Part shown: positions 1-11,103 of the stretch, piece by piece | Position numbering within the stretch: position 1 is the stretch's first letter | Layout: each line of letters opens with the position of its first letter | Source of the DNA: Hirundichthys speculiger | Lineage: Eukaryota > Chordata > Actinopteri > Beloniformes > Exocoetidae | Length of the DNA stretch: 64,000 bases | Assembly (NCBI GenBank): GCA_018398805.1 | Contig: JAGFBZ010002348.1 | Span: 124,001-188,000 of the forward strand | Direction: 5' to 3' | Translations under genes and position numbers: made by a program | Notes under the pieces: model-generated | Databases searched by the model: none | Seen by the model: the letters and a program-made list of their open reading frames with translations, nothing else | What the model was told of the DNA's origin: nothing

Positions 1-58
1 ATGATGCTGTTTTCCTCCCCGTTCAGATACCTGGTGAAGCCCTCCATGGAGATCTGAC
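1..58 (-). CDS. plcb1: plcb1 exon, partial: end of EF-hand region leading to the X-box
   Basis: This is the most downstream exon of the gene in the window and it runs off the left edge. Read on the minus strand, an acceptor ending in GTGCAG (complement of 59-64) precedes the exon. With the single G left by the previous exon, the frame reads KGQISMEGFTRYLNGEEN and then SI, the phospholipase C beta segment just before the catalytic X-box. In plcb1 the family sequence here is close to GQISVDGFMRYLSGEEN, recalled from memory. The exon supplies GT, 18 codons and two more bases up to the edge. PLC beta enzymes hydrolyse PIP2 to IP3 and diacylglycerol at the plasma membrane downstream of Gq. The X and Y catalytic boxes lie beyond this window. 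Confidence 0.9.
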
Positions 59-502
59 CTGCACGGACACACACATTCATTTTTAAATCATTGTCAGGTC
101 CCTGCAGACGTCAGGCTGCTCGGTTAAACTCATCCTGGAGCTCTGGTTGGACGCAGCAGCTCTGCTGATGAATCAAAACAGCTCCAAGTGATCAATACTG
201 ATGACAAATGATGAATGAAGTCACAGCATCGTGTGTCAATATTTTTCTTCTCTGAAATATTTGTTCATCCAAACTGCTGCATGACTGACAGATTTAAATG
301 GTAACATGAGCGACAGAAGTATTTTTATATTTGTTTGTGTTCTTCTGAGGGAGACTCTATTTCATGAAATTTCTAAAGGTCACTAAATATGATATGTGAC
401 ACATGGTGGTCTTTTTATTTTTTATTTGTTTGCTGAAAGCTTTTAAGTTGAAAGTCTGTGCAGAGTTACTTTCTCTCAGTACTTTTTACTGTAGCTGCAA
501 CT
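59..502. other. Intron sequence, nothing recognised
   Basis: AT-rich start of the 9.0 kb plcb1 intron, immediately upstream (minus strand) of the exon at 1-58. The polypyrimidine and branch region of that exon must lie in the first few dozen bases. I see no repeat family or coding signal in the rest. Confidence 0.4.
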
Positions 503-2170
503 CCAGAAATGTTGACACATTATATAAAACATAAATAAAAACAGAACGCAGTGATTCTCAAATCCCATAAATCCATATTTTATTCCCAGCAGAACATGAA
601 AGAACATGTCAGATGATGAATGGATGGATGGATGGATGGATGAATGCATCCATCCATCCATCCATCTACCCATCCGTCCATCTATCCATCCATCCATCCA
701 TCCATGCATTCATCATCCATCATCCATCATCCATCCATCCATCCATCCATCCATCCATCCATCCATCCATCCATCTATCCATCCATCCATCCACATGCAT
801 GCACCCATCTATCCATCCATCCATCTGTCCATCCATCTATCCATCTGTCCATCCATCTATCCATCCATCCATCCATCCATCCATCCATCACCATGCATTC
901 ATCCATCAATCCATCCATCCATCCATCCATCCTGCATCATCCATCAATCCATCCATCCATCCATCCATCCATCCATCCATCATCACCATGCATTCATCCA
1001 TCCATCTATCCATCCATCCATCCATCCATGCATTCATCCATCAATCCATCCATCCATCTATACTTGCATTCATCCATCAATCCATCCATTCATCCATCCA
1101 TCCATCTATACATGCATCCATCTGTCCATCCATCTACCCATCCATCCATCTATCCATCTATCCATCCATCCATCCATCCATCCATCCATCCATCACCATG
1201 CATTCATCCATCAATCCATCCATCCATCCATCCATCCATCCATCTATACTTACATGCATCCATCCATCCATTCATCCATGCATGCATCGATGAATGGATG
1301 GATGGACGGACGAGTATGTGAATTTAAATACAACCTCAATTCCAAAAGAGTTTGGACGCTGTGGAAACTATAAATATAAAACACAATCCAGTGAATTCTA
1401 AATATTTTATTCCCAGCAGAACATAAAGAACATGTCAGATGTGAATCTGAGACATTTTGCTGTTTCATGGAAAATACGAGCTCGTTCTGACTTTGATGGC
1501 AGCAGCTCATCTCAAACAGGGAGATGTTTACCATCGTTTATCATCTCCTTTTCTGTTAACATCTGTCTGGAAACATCTGGGAAGTGAGGAGGCCAGTTTC
1601 TGGAGTTTCAGGAGATGGATGTTGTCTACAGTCTGGTCTAATCCAGGATTCTAGCTGCTCATCAGTCCATCCCTTATCTTCTGATCTTCCGCCTGGTCCA
1701 GACTCTCAGCTTCAGCAGAGGCCCAGACCTCCCTCCCCTCAGCTGCATCCATCAACTCCTCTGAGAGATCACCGAGACGTTCCCAGGTGTCATCTCTCCA
1801 GCGTGCTCATCAGTCCTGGGCCCAGATGTTTTCTGCTGGTGACAGATCTGGACTGCAGACAGACCAGTTCAGCATCTGGACTCTTCTCCTGTGAAGCCAT
1901 GCTGCTGTGATGGATGCAGGATGTGGTTCTGAAACATGTGAGGTCTTCTCTGACAGACGTTGTCTGGATGGGAGCAGATGTTGCTCTGGAACCTCTATGT
2001 TCTCTTCAGCACTGATGGAGTCTTTCCAGATGTTCCAGCTGTCCACACCACAGACACTAATCCAACCTCCGAACCATCAGAGATGCAGCTGTTGAACTGA
2101 TAACAGCTGGATGGTTCCTCTCCTCTTCAGTCTGCAGGACACCACCTCCATGGTTTCCCATTTATCCTCA
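503..2170 (-). mobile_element. Tc1/mariner-type DNA transposon relic, interrupted by a CATC array
   Basis: The segment from about 1310 to 2170 resembles a very common teleost repeat. On the minus strand it encodes, at about 1810-1890, VQMLNWSVCSPDLSPAENIW, which is the D-x-S-P-x-E-N-x-W region around the last catalytic residue of Tc1/mariner transposases. The rest of the frame is broken by stops and shifts. A second piece of the same element (about 503-612, containing ATTTTATTCCCAGCAGAACA) lies on the other side of the CATC array, and the same stretch recurs at about 1400-1440, so the array sits between duplicated element sequence. Family assignment rests on the motif and on memory of the repeat; the subfamily is not resolved. 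Confidence 0.6.
613..1300. repeat. (CATC)n/(GATG)n tetranucleotide array, about 690 bp
   Basis: Nearly pure CATC repeats with occasional variants (CATG, CTAT, CGTC). It begins and ends with short reversed GATG stretches, at 613-642 and about 1289-1310, giving a small inverted outer fringe. All forward frames stay open and read HPSI-type peptides only because the unit lacks stop codons. They are not genes. Confidence 0.95.
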
Positions 2171-2560
2171 GACCATCTACTACCATGTACTACATATTCA
2201 TTCCTCTGAAATATAATAATGATGAAAAGATTAAGTTAAGAAACAAAAGGGTCCATAGTTTTCCAAGGCAGATTACAAAAACAAATGTCATTTTTCTATT
2301 TTTAGGCTCCTCTGTCTTCAGCCGGCGTCGCTACCGTCGTAATCAAGTGATCCGGTGAAGCCTTACTGCCCTTGAAGCTGTTGTTTCCTCGCTTTGATTT
2401 TCTGTCGCTCTCACTCGTGTCAAGCTTTTTTCCGTTTCGCTGCCGTCGCCATCGAGTCCACGTCCTCAGCATTCTCGAGGACGTGACTGACAGAGAGTAA
2501 CGTAATCGATAAGCGCCTGATGAAAATCTACAGCCGAGGTTATAATCTGCGCCGCCATCA
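2171..2560. other. Intron sequence, nothing recognised
   Basis: Mixed-composition intron DNA with some CpG-containing sequence near 2320-2560. I see no splice-bounded exon and no repeat family I can name. Confidence 0.3.
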
Positions 2561-2882
2561 CATCATATGATGCATTCAAGTACAACCTGAAAAAGTGGTT
2601 AGTTAGTCAACACTTAACATCACATTGTCTCTTTCCCTGTTTTTCCTATATTAACTATCCTCTTTTTATATGTCTTATGTTCTTTTATCAATAAGTTTTA
2701 ACATGATGTTTCTGTATTTTATGATTTTGTTTCTTTTAGTATGCATCTGACCTGTTAGCATCGGTCCATGGACAACAGATGTAAAATAGCCATTTTGGCT
2801 AATTCTGGCACATTTACATTCTATGTTTATTAATGTGCACTGTCCATGTCAAATAAACTATAAATAAAAAATAAATAAATAA
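2561..2882 (+). mobile_element. 5'-truncated LINE 3' end
   Basis: Around 2572-2610 the plus strand reads FKYNLKKWLVSQH, resembling the final residues of non-LTR reverse transcriptases (FK-x-LKKWL). It is followed by a 3' UTR-like stretch and a simple tail of AAATA/AATA units ending at 2882. The arrangement of C-terminal codons, UTR and A-rich tail is typical of 5'-truncated LINE insertions. The clade is uncertain. Confidence 0.5.
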
Positions 2883-3949
2883 AATCGCTGAGCACATCCG
2901 CATGGATTAAACCGCCGTCTTCCCACCGGCACGCGCTCACTTGATGATATGCTAAGAGATGCAGCCCCGATGGGCGCCGCAGGCCCCTCCGGCCACTTTA
3001 TGCTAATTAATGCGGCACCGCCCTCTGCAGAGTCGCTAGGCTAATTAACCGCGTGTGTGTCATCATCATCATCAGTCATGGTCATCGCCGTTGTCCCTCC
3101 CCGCTGACTAGCAGGACGTCCCTCGGCGAGGTGAAGACCCAACCTCTCCAGATATCTGCGGTCACGCTGAGAACGATTACAGCAGCAGGTGAGAGCGCGC
3201 ACGTGTCGAGCACCATAAAAACGCTTCACGCAAGTCAAGGAACCCTGAATGTCTTCAGGTGGGACTCGACGCGTCTCTGTTCATCTTTAAACGGCGTCGC
3301 GACAGTCGAGCGACTGCAGACTGACGGAGCCGAAAGACAAAGACGGAGCGGGAAAAGATCAGCGAAGTGTGTAAGATTCAAAAGCTCACATCTGGAGAGA
3401 GAAAGCAGAGGACGTCTGACAAAAGGAATAAAAAAGTCGCTGCTTTTTACTTCTTTTCATTAACTTCACAGGTTTTATTTTTCAAAGCTCATGCTTTTAT
3501 GCATCCATTTGATGCTTTTTAGTACGCAAACTTAAAAAGGCTCAGACGTCAGCCATTTCTATTCACACGTGTCCTTGAGAGCAGCAGGCGTGTGCACGAG
3601 TGTGCGTGTGCAGGAGTGAGCGTGAAGGAGGCATGTGGAGCTCTGGACCGCTCCACGGAGCAGATGGCGGCGCTTCCTCCGGGTAGATAAATACTTCAGG
3701 AGGGGGGCAGATCTGTCGCTGGGATGGGGACGGGCACGTTTCCAGAGAGACTGGGACGGATGAAGACGGAGCAGGACAGAGGGACAGTCTCGCCGTGATC
3801 AGAGGGACACGCCGGGCGGTCCAACCGGATCAGGAACCACCGTTTACGTTTAAATGGTTTCAACCGGTTTCAGTGCCTGTGATGTTTTCTGTCACATTAG
3901 GATTGTGGCCCTTCACTCAGTCAGTTGGGTGAAACCGGATTTATACGTG
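2883..3949. other. Intron sequence with CpG-containing stretches, no gene
   Basis: This holds a relatively GC-rich block (about 2890-3420 and 3550-3860). A 136-codon frame at 3053-3463 has no family match and no convincing splice context, so I treat it as chance. No repeat ends recognised. Confidence 0.3.
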
Positions 3950-4523
3950 CAGTGATCCCTCGCCACTTCACGCTTTAAGTTCCGCGGTTTTAGTTATTTG
4001 CGTATTTTTAAAAAATATATAATATAATAAAAAAATCAAGAAAAAATCACGGAGACATCACAGGATGTTGTGCGTATTCTCATACAGCGAAGAAATGTTG
4101 TGAGCCCGCCTGGCCCCTTTAAGAAAGTGGCCTTATGGGTAATGAAGTGTGTGTCGTGGGACAGCAGAACGAAAACGGGGTTAGATGAAAAGTGGTTCCT
4201 GCAGTGCCAGAATAAAGTGCTTGTTCCATGCAGAGAAAACCGCACTGTTTCTTTTGTTGTTGTTAGCGTGTTAGCCGCTAATTATGAGCCAAAAATAGCA
4301 CAATACCAGCGGTTTGTTTACTACGGTTCAGAGACCAGAGGCTGTGAAGGTAACAGAAAGACCACAGTTGAGCCTTTGTCTTGTTTCGCTACTTTTTTGC
4401 GGTTTTTAAACATATTTTAAACACATTATTGAGGCTCGGGGGGCTCCGGCTCCCGTTTGCGGATTTTGATCTTCGCAGGGGGGGCGCCGGTCCCCATTAA
4501 CCATGAAAAATAAGGGATCACTG
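3950..4523 (+). mobile_element. Tigger/pogo-like MITE, copy 1
   Basis: It starts CAGTGATCCCTCGCC and ends AAGGGATCACTG, giving 10-bp or longer terminal inverted repeats. A second copy in the same orientation lies at 50812-51433 with high similarity throughout, including TTAGCCGCTAATTA and GGTTCAGAGACCAGAGGC. The second copy has a clear TA target duplication and this one is flanked by TA on the right. No transposase is present. Assignment to the Tigger/pogo group rests on the terminal sequence type. Confidence 0.75.
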
Positions 4524-4548
4524 TATACGTCTCTCCAAATGTAACTAC

Positions 4549-5470
4549 GTGTCGCAAGGACCTCGCAATACGATATGTATCATGATACTTGGGTCACGAA
4601 ACGATATTTTCACAATATCGCGATATATTGCGATATTCTTCCCAGTTAATATCAAAATTAAAAGTAGAGATGAAAAATCAAGTTGCTGTATATGTTCATC
4701 AGATGATATTGATCATTCAGAGGACAAACTGAGTCAAAACTATTTGCTTCAAAACAACCTATTTATTGTTTATTATTAGTGTTTTTGCACATTTGAATTT
4801 TAAACAATTTAAATGTGAAAATTAAACAATTTTCCTAAAAAATCGATATTAGGAACTGAAAAATCGATATTATTTTGGGCGGCCGAAAATTACGATTTAT
4901 GGCCAAAATTGATTTTTTCACAAGAAATGCGATTGGTCCGTTTGAGTCGGGTAAAACGATCGTTTGATGCGATGTCTGCAAAAACCAACGCACAGCTCCA
5001 GGTTACGTGAAATCTGCTTTATCTGCTACGCTGCTACGTCTGAGCTACGTGTGGGAAGCAAACTAAAGGAAACCTGGCACCACGTGCTAAGACACTGCGG
5101 AAAAAGAAAATCCCGCTCTGCCATCTAGCAGCTGGTGGTGGAATTACAGAGCGACGAGAACAATAAGTATGAACGTTAAAGTCATTGTGGTGCTGTGATC
5201 GATCAAACCAATATGACCAATAGAGGCAAAGAAACTGCGTCTGGATGTCATGAGTAAAGCAACCAATCAGAGAAATGAAGCAGGTGGCGTAGGCCAGAGC
5301 AACAACCAGACAAAAGAGATCCAAAATGGCGTCCAGCGGAGGAGGATTGACTGATGTCAGTTCTGCGGTATGAAGACACGTCCATCCAAGGTATTATTAA
5401 TTATTCAGCAACCAATCTGGCTGCTTTGAAATGTGACGGTGGGACGCTACCTGTATGAGCCGTTCAGCTC
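4549..5470 (+). mobile_element. hAT-derived block: MITE-like half plus putative 5' exon of a transposase gene
   Basis: Bases 4549-4921 match the hAT MITE at 42443-42821 (reverse orientation here). Bases 4922-5470 match the reverse complement of 27391-27905. Both copies of the second half keep a start codon and the reading MASSGGGLTDVSSA (ATG at 5326 here), then GCG followed by a GT that could be a splice donor. A conserved upstream start in a repeat with no downstream body suggests a promoter and first exon of an autonomous parent element. That is inference; no transposase domain is visible. Confidence 0.6.
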
Positions 5471-5589
5471 GCCCGTGACCTGTTCCGGTTCACAGCATCG
5501 GTACCAGTGGAAATGACTGTGAATGGGGGGGCAGGGGTACCAGACCCGTTTCACGAGAGGGAGTTTTCCGCTAGTTGAATGAGTATGGC

Positions 5590-6354
5590 ATACCGGTATC
5601 TACGTTGCTGTTGTTGGCATTTATACTCGTCTCTCGCTGATTGTGCCGCTCTGTAATTACGCCACCAAGCGCTCTGTGGCTGAGCTTAGTTTTGTTTACT
5701 TCCATCATGACGGAGCAAATAAAGCACATCTTATCTGACATTGCAGCTATAAGTCTTTCTACCCGGCTTAGAAGAAGCAGCTGTGGGAAATATGCTGCGA
5801 AGGGGACCGATCATATTTGTTGAGACATTTGTTGTTGGTTTAGTTAAGTCCACCAGCTGAGATGGTTGCAATTTTAATATGGCTTAAATGTTGCTCCAAA
5901 GGACTTGAATTATTGGCTGCCTTGGTTTGTTTTTACTTAACTTGGTATCTAGAATGGCTAGTAGCTACCTCATATGTTCAGTATCAAGCTAAAAAAGCTG
6001 CCAAAGAAGGCCACTAGCTGTACTTTAACTCTCCATTGTGCCCTTACCTTTAAAAGACTGCAAGCAACAATTTGCACTGTTTAAATAAATGAAACTATTT
6101 TTCTCAACAAATCTTTTATTCATTTTGTCCAGCATTTGCAAGCTGCCTGTCAGCCATATAATGTGTAATTGATGCTTTCAGTTCAATTAATTCAAACAAA
6201 GTCATTGGAACACTAACAAGATGTCACCAAAATCACTTTCTCCCTTTAAAATCTTTCAGAAAATGATGTAAATGTATCTTAAGATGAATATTGATATATA
6301 TCGTATCGCATTGTATCGCAAGATTAGTGTATCGCTATAGCCCTATATGGCACA
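5590..6354 (-). mobile_element. hAT family (TAGGGCTGTAGCGATA ends), long form
   Basis: The right end reads TATAGCCCTA and the interior matches the copies at 25384-26279, 36740-37210 and 58007-58439. This copy carries additional left-hand sequence with a small frame starting at 5707 (MTEQIKHILSDIAAIS and onward, 39 codons), which could be a remnant of the parent element's coding exon. The left boundary is approximate. Confidence 0.6.
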
Positions 6355-7958
6355 CTGGTTTGGTAATAGAGAGCTGACCTGACGGTCCCGTCCTGGCATT
6401 GTTTGGTCCACCAACATTTCGGACACTTAGAGAGCACAGTGACGTCCAGGAGGGTTTGATTCCCTCGCAATCATCCATCTCAGTTTTTCATGAATCGCCA
6501 CTCCTGAATTCTAATCATATCCCCCAATCCGCCTTTTCACGCATCTTCACCCAAGTGCAGTTTTTCTGAAGCTGATGTCTGTTTTTCCCCATTTGCCGCC
6601 GGTATAGTCATTACAGTTCTCATATCACCCTTTACGCCTCACATAACCCCCCAAATGTCCCCATCTGGCTTTCATCGCTGTTTTAAACTGGCTGCTTCAG
6701 TTGACGCATCAAATTGAGAGGATTTTTCTTCCGCTCGTACCTCTTCTCAGGAAAAACTGCTTTGCGTTTCCCGCCAAAGCCATGATTATCGGCGAATGCA
6801 AGGAAGGAGAAAGACGGAGAAGAGGAAGGCGGTACTGAGGGTAGCGACGGCACAACATCAGGTGACTCCTGACTGCTTTATGTAGAACATGTGGTTAAAA
6901 AATAAACTGTTTTAGCAGTTAGACAGCTCGTGGACGATTTCAGTCTGATGCGAATGGCATCACACAAACAACTGAAAAAAACTGAATCTGTGGTGTTGAA
7001 ATGATTTTTTTGAGAACATCATGATGTCATCCTGAAGATAAACGTTATAGTCCAGCACATTTAGAGTCTGGCAGAATGAACTGCTGCTTTGTGGCAGCAG
7101 GTAAATGATATTACATGACAAACTCTTGGTCAGTAAAGCTTCACTTCCTGAATCTTTCTTGGGCGTTTCACTCACTAAGTCATGAATGTGTGAACATTCA
7201 CGGCACAAATGTATTTTTTGTTTTGTCTGGCATTTTATGATGTGAGACAAAAATCCGCCAGCAGCTAAAATGGTGGTTTTTGAATCACGCCTCTTGCACT
7301 CATGTGATCCCACGATTAAAATAACACGGCGAGGAACTCCCTTCAGTCAGTGAAACCAGACAGTGTCCTTGATTTTCTTTTTTGCAAGATGTTTTTCCTT
7401 CTTTTTCTGTCTTCTTCATCTCCATCTCTCTCCTCCTTTCTTTTCATCTTCATATCTCCTGCTCTGTGCTGCTTGCGCGCACATCCGTGCAAAACAACCC
7501 AACACACTATAGCTAACACTCCCTGCACACACTGTGACAGTGAGAGCACCACTGCCCCCTACTGGAGTTTATGTGCAATTACACTTTATTACAGTACGGC
7601 AAAAAAAAAAAGCATGTTCCCCGGGGGTCATTTGCTGACGGTCCCTAAACTCCACTGCAGCAACAGGTACTCAGAAGGACATTCAGCGCTGTTCCTGAGA
7701 GTTTTAGCCACACCCACTGAGCTTGGAGGGTTGATGACACTTGTGAAATGTCTGGTATACTTATATCTACGAAATGATACCGACCTGGATGAAATCGGTG
7801 CCGTTCTCGTGAGGCTATTAAAGTTTAAAGAGAAAAAAAACAAGCAAATGTCTGATGTGAAACTAACTTTACCGCGTCCTGCGGTGGAAACTCAATTCAC
7901 AGTGACAGTAAATACAAATAACCTTTTTTTTCTTAACAGATCCATTTGGCAGATTTTG
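6355..7958. other. Intron sequence, no gene recognised
   Basis: Unique-looking intron DNA. A 205-codon frame at 7350-7967 starts in pyrimidine-rich low-complexity sequence and has no family resemblance; I regard it as chance. Its last part leads into the ACGCGTTAATTGCG-type repeat that begins the next element. Confidence 0.35.
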
Positions 7959-8784
7959 CGCAATTAACGCGTTATTAACGCGTTAATTGCGTTAATTGCG
8001 TTATAAATGCGTTATTCGCAGTATTTTCCCACATGTTACACATAAAAAAAGAAAAAAATAGAAAAGGCTGAAAGAACGACTAGCAAACGAGGGAACGTGG
8101 GAATTTACATTACACCTTGAATGCAGCCTGCAGCACAGCGTACTGATCACAACAAACATGGTGGCGTGGAACTTAAAGTTTCAGAAGAAGATAGTTTGGT
8201 GGTTATTTGTGATGAATCCTCCGAGTGAATTCTACGAGGAGGGAAGCACAAGCTTTAATACGTAAAACCCAATCGACCACCTAAAACATAACAATCGCTT
8301 CCATGGAATTTTGAAATCGTGCTACTGTGAGCTAACAGAAGCTAATGCTAACTTGCGCAAGCCAGCAGCAGTCTGCCCTCCCCTCTCCCTCATTCCTCTC
8401 ATCTAAAGCTTCCATGAGATTAAAAAATAAAAAACAAAAACTAAAGATATTCATTTATATGGAACCACAGGCCAAAATCCTTTAAATGTTAATCTTTTTC
8501 AGTTTGTAATTTGATGCATGTATTTCCATCAGTTCAAGGAGCCTTTATTTTTTTTTTTATATCAGTCAGTAATGAACCTTATTTAAGTTCTGTGAGATAT
8601 CAAATAGGTTTGTTTGATAGCTTTACGAAAATGTTTGAGAGGCTTGCCAATAGTTTTTCAGTGGAAAAAGTAAATATCTGATAATTTAAAAAGTCAAAAC
8701 TATTTTTGATTTTTTTTTTAAAATTAATAACGCGTTATTAATGCATTATTAACGTGTTATTAAGGCGTTGACTTTGACAGCCCT
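7959..8784 (-). mobile_element. hAT-like element with GTTAATAACGCG ends
   Basis: The ends are rich in AACGCGTTAT/ATTAACGCG units and the right end closes with GACAGCCCTA, the common hAT terminal motif. The interior (about 8040-8700) is an inverted, diverged match to 18850-19650, sharing the ACTAGCAAACGAGGGAACG, GAAGATAGTTTG and CATGAGATTAAA blocks. No open transposase frame remains. Confidence 0.65.
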
Positions 8785-9060
8785 AGTTATTATGCTATAG
8801 TTACATACTACTAATCGTCTGTTTGGCTGCTCACACATTCTCCTGATTTTCGAGAACCTCTGACTCTTTGAGGACGTCCCTGCAGAGTTTATTGGTCCTG
8901 GGCTGAAGGGTTTAGTGTTGATGGTTTCGTTGGAAGAGGATGAGGACATGTGTCTTTCTCACAAACTACTTCACAGTTTAAATTAAACTAATGTGGCTCA
9001 AAAAGGTGTTGCGTGTGTTTCACATAAAGACGCGTGTGACGAGAAAACCGAGCCACTGAC

Positions 9061-9227
9061 CTTTCTGCGCCAGCGACGTGTTTGGTTCGTATTTGTCCAC
9101 CAGAAGCTGGACCTGTTCTGGTTTGAGGGGGGGGTAGAGGATCTCGTTCAGACGGGGGTCTCGCTGTTTGTTGTTGATGAAGTCGGTCATCTGCTCCACC
9201 GTGAGGTACGGGCGACTCTTCGCCCCG
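9061..9227 (-). CDS. plcb1: plcb1 exon: EF-hand region core, 167 bp
   Basis: Read on the minus strand, CTCTCTCCTCAG is the acceptor and the exon ends CAGAAAG before a GTCAGT donor. With two bases from the preceding exon the frame opens with V and then [20 protein letters not shown], followed by [20 protein letters not shown] and [15 protein letters not shown]. The [13 protein letters not shown] core is diagnostic for phospholipase C beta. The [11 protein letters not shown] and SLAQKGQ segments fit plcb1 better than plcb2, plcb3 or plcb4 as I remember them. This part packs against the catalytic domain and helps bind the activating Gq alpha subunit. No stop or frame break is present. Confidence 0.95.
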
Positions 9228-9949
9228 CTGAGGAGAGAGAGGGAGGGAGAGAGAGTGCGTTAGAGCGAGCTTTAGAGATAAAAAAAAAAAAATTAAAAAG
9301 AAACTCAACTTCTGAGATATCAGAACATGAAAAGGAGCAAATGATTAAATGTTGAGTCGAGCAAATTATAAGGTTTGATTAAAACGTCTTTCATATCTGA
9401 GGCTGCTCCTCTAAATTATCTCCTGGCGTTCACGCCATCTTACTTAGCTGTGATTAAAATCTAGATTTATGACCCGGTGGGACACCAGCTGTGCTGGCAT
9501 CCCGCCCTCAGCTGATGGTCTGGGCCGCTCGGTACCGAGGGGCAGTTCTGCTTCAGCGCCACGAGCAAAACAGCAAGTCTCAAAGAGTCCCGACCACGGC
9601 TGTTACAACATGCTTTCTGTGCTAAGTAACCTCTAATGATGGTTTTAATGGGGAAAAGCTGCTCTTTTAAACCTGCGACGCTGCAGGAGCAGAGCTGACA
9701 GCCGTTACCTGAAGAGTAATATTAATAAATTAATCAATTAAGAGTAATATTATAATCTTAGTTAATGATATTTGCTCAGGGGTCATGCTCTGGGTCTCTG
9801 TAAAGAGCCTAGAGACAATTGTCATTGTAACAGACGCTATATAAATAAAATGGAATTGAATTGAATTGAATAAAGTAACAGATAGTCGGGGGGGAAAAAA
9901 CGAGTAAATATCATCCTAAAATGAGAATTAGAGCTGATAAGTTTCTTAC
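9228..9949. other. Short intron (722 bp) with a LINE tail
   Basis: The smallest intron here. It begins with GA-rich low complexity (9232-9300) next to the acceptor of exon 9061-9227. Bases 9720-9868 hold the 3' tail of a LINE (next entry). Confidence 0.6.
9720..9868 (+). mobile_element. LINE 3' tail fragment
   Basis: Contains GGGGTCATGCTCTGGGTCTC, then GCCTAGAGACAATTGTCATT and TATATAAATAAAATGGAATT, ending in a GAATT repeat tail. The same tail type is at 21236-21310, and its leading part AATATTATAAT...TTTGCT follows the LINE at 21966-22830. The three therefore probably belong to one family. Confidence 0.6.
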
Positions 9950-10050
9950 ACTTCAGAGAAGATGTGGTCGAGCTCAGATCGAGGGCAGATGTTGTTCAGG
10001 AACATGCTGTAAACCTCTGGAGCGAAGTCGTCCGGCGGGATGGAGTCGCT
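9950..10050 (-). CDS. plcb1: plcb1 exon: EF-hand region, 101 bp
   Basis: Minus strand: acceptor TGTGATCTGCAG, exon opening in frame with [20 protein letters not shown], then [13 protein letters not shown], and a GTAAGA donor. The leftover GT joins the C of the next exon to make valine. The plcb1 family form here is close to [20 protein letters not shown] (from memory). Phase 0 in and phase 2 out match both neighbouring exons exactly, which supports the whole chain. The intron to the next exon is only 722 bp. Confidence 0.95.
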
Positions 10051-10559
10051 CTGCAGATCACAACGGAAACACGGTTATACGTGCGCGCGTACGCGCATGC
10101 ACGTGCAGCCTCCATGCAAAATATGCTGGAAAAAATACAACTCTGCATGGTCGTCCACAGGTCTGTGGTCACATGATCAGATACGCTTCAGAAAAGGTAA
10201 AACTGAATTTAAACTAAAATGATCCAGCTGTGGTCCAGAGTGACACAGTTGGACAAACTGTACTGGTGAGGATTCATTTCATTGTTGAACAAAAATCGAT
10301 ATTTTCTCTAACTTCAACGTGTTATTGAATTGCAAACATGAATATTTAACAATTAAAAGTCTTATTCTATTTCTCATAGTTTCATACATACATTTGCTGA
10401 GCTACAATCCACATTAATGCCTAATTATTATTATTCATAAATATTTAGTTCATTCAGCTTTTAAAGACAGGGTAAGTGATTTTTGGATGATGTCACATCT
10501 TGTTATTTATTGGGCCCAGGCTGCGTATGAAGACCCTTTGGGGCAGAATCACCTACCCT

Positions 10560-10835
10560 ACCTTTAATGTGAGACTCTGAAGATGTTCAGATCCAGACTA
10601 AAAAACAGTTCTGTTTAGATGTGCAGATGACAACTGAAAGGATTTTATCTGCACTGTTTAATTTTTAATTTAATTAGTTTTTCTCTTTCAAATCAATTTT
10701 TAATTTAATTTATTCATGATTATTTTTATGCTTGTATGGGATGATTCTAGTTGCCTTCTTGTGATTTTATGCATCTGTAAAGCACTTTGAATTGCCTTGC
10801 CTTACTTCCAGGAACATATTTTTTTGAATTGAATG
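10560..10835 (+). mobile_element. LINE 3' end, Rex1/L2/CR1-like
   Basis: The plus strand at about 10576-10612 reads LKMFRSRLKNSSV then stop, resembling the FKSRLKTHLF terminus of L2/CR1/Rex1-type reverse transcriptases. A 3' UTR with GTAAAGCACTTTGAATTGCC and a GAATTGAAT tail follows. It is heavily 5'-truncated. Confidence 0.5.
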
Positions 10836-11048
10836 ATGCCTGAATGAAACACGTCTAATCGACAGACCACCTCCATGCGATCACACACCGATTTTGTAAC
10901 AGCAGATAATTAACAGAACCGCTTGAAGTTTGCACCTGCAGAGCCGGGTCCTAACAGCGCCATCGGAGCCAAGCAGGTGTAATAAAGATGCGGCGCACTC
11001 AGCGGCGGGCTTTAATAACGTGGAACCGGAGAGTAATAGAAAGGACTG

Positions 11049-11103
11049 GGGGGGGGGGGGGGGTGAGGGAGGATGCACCGGGGGGAGGGGGAGGGGGGGG
11101 GTG
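11049..11103 (+). repeat. G-rich low-complexity tract
   Basis: Runs of G (one of about 14), broken by GGGAGG/GGAGGATGC. It has enough G-runs to form a G-quadruplex on the plus strand. On the transcribed minus-strand RNA it would be C-rich. No gene. Confidence 0.8.

Noticed and set aside
606..1373. Three long forward frames rich in HPSI repeats
   Set aside because: Pure translation of the CATC array; no start context, no conserved composition beyond the repeat.
7350..7967. 205-codon plus frame, the longest in non-repeat intron DNA
   Set aside because: Starts in pyrimidine-rich low complexity and ends in repeat sequence; no domain.
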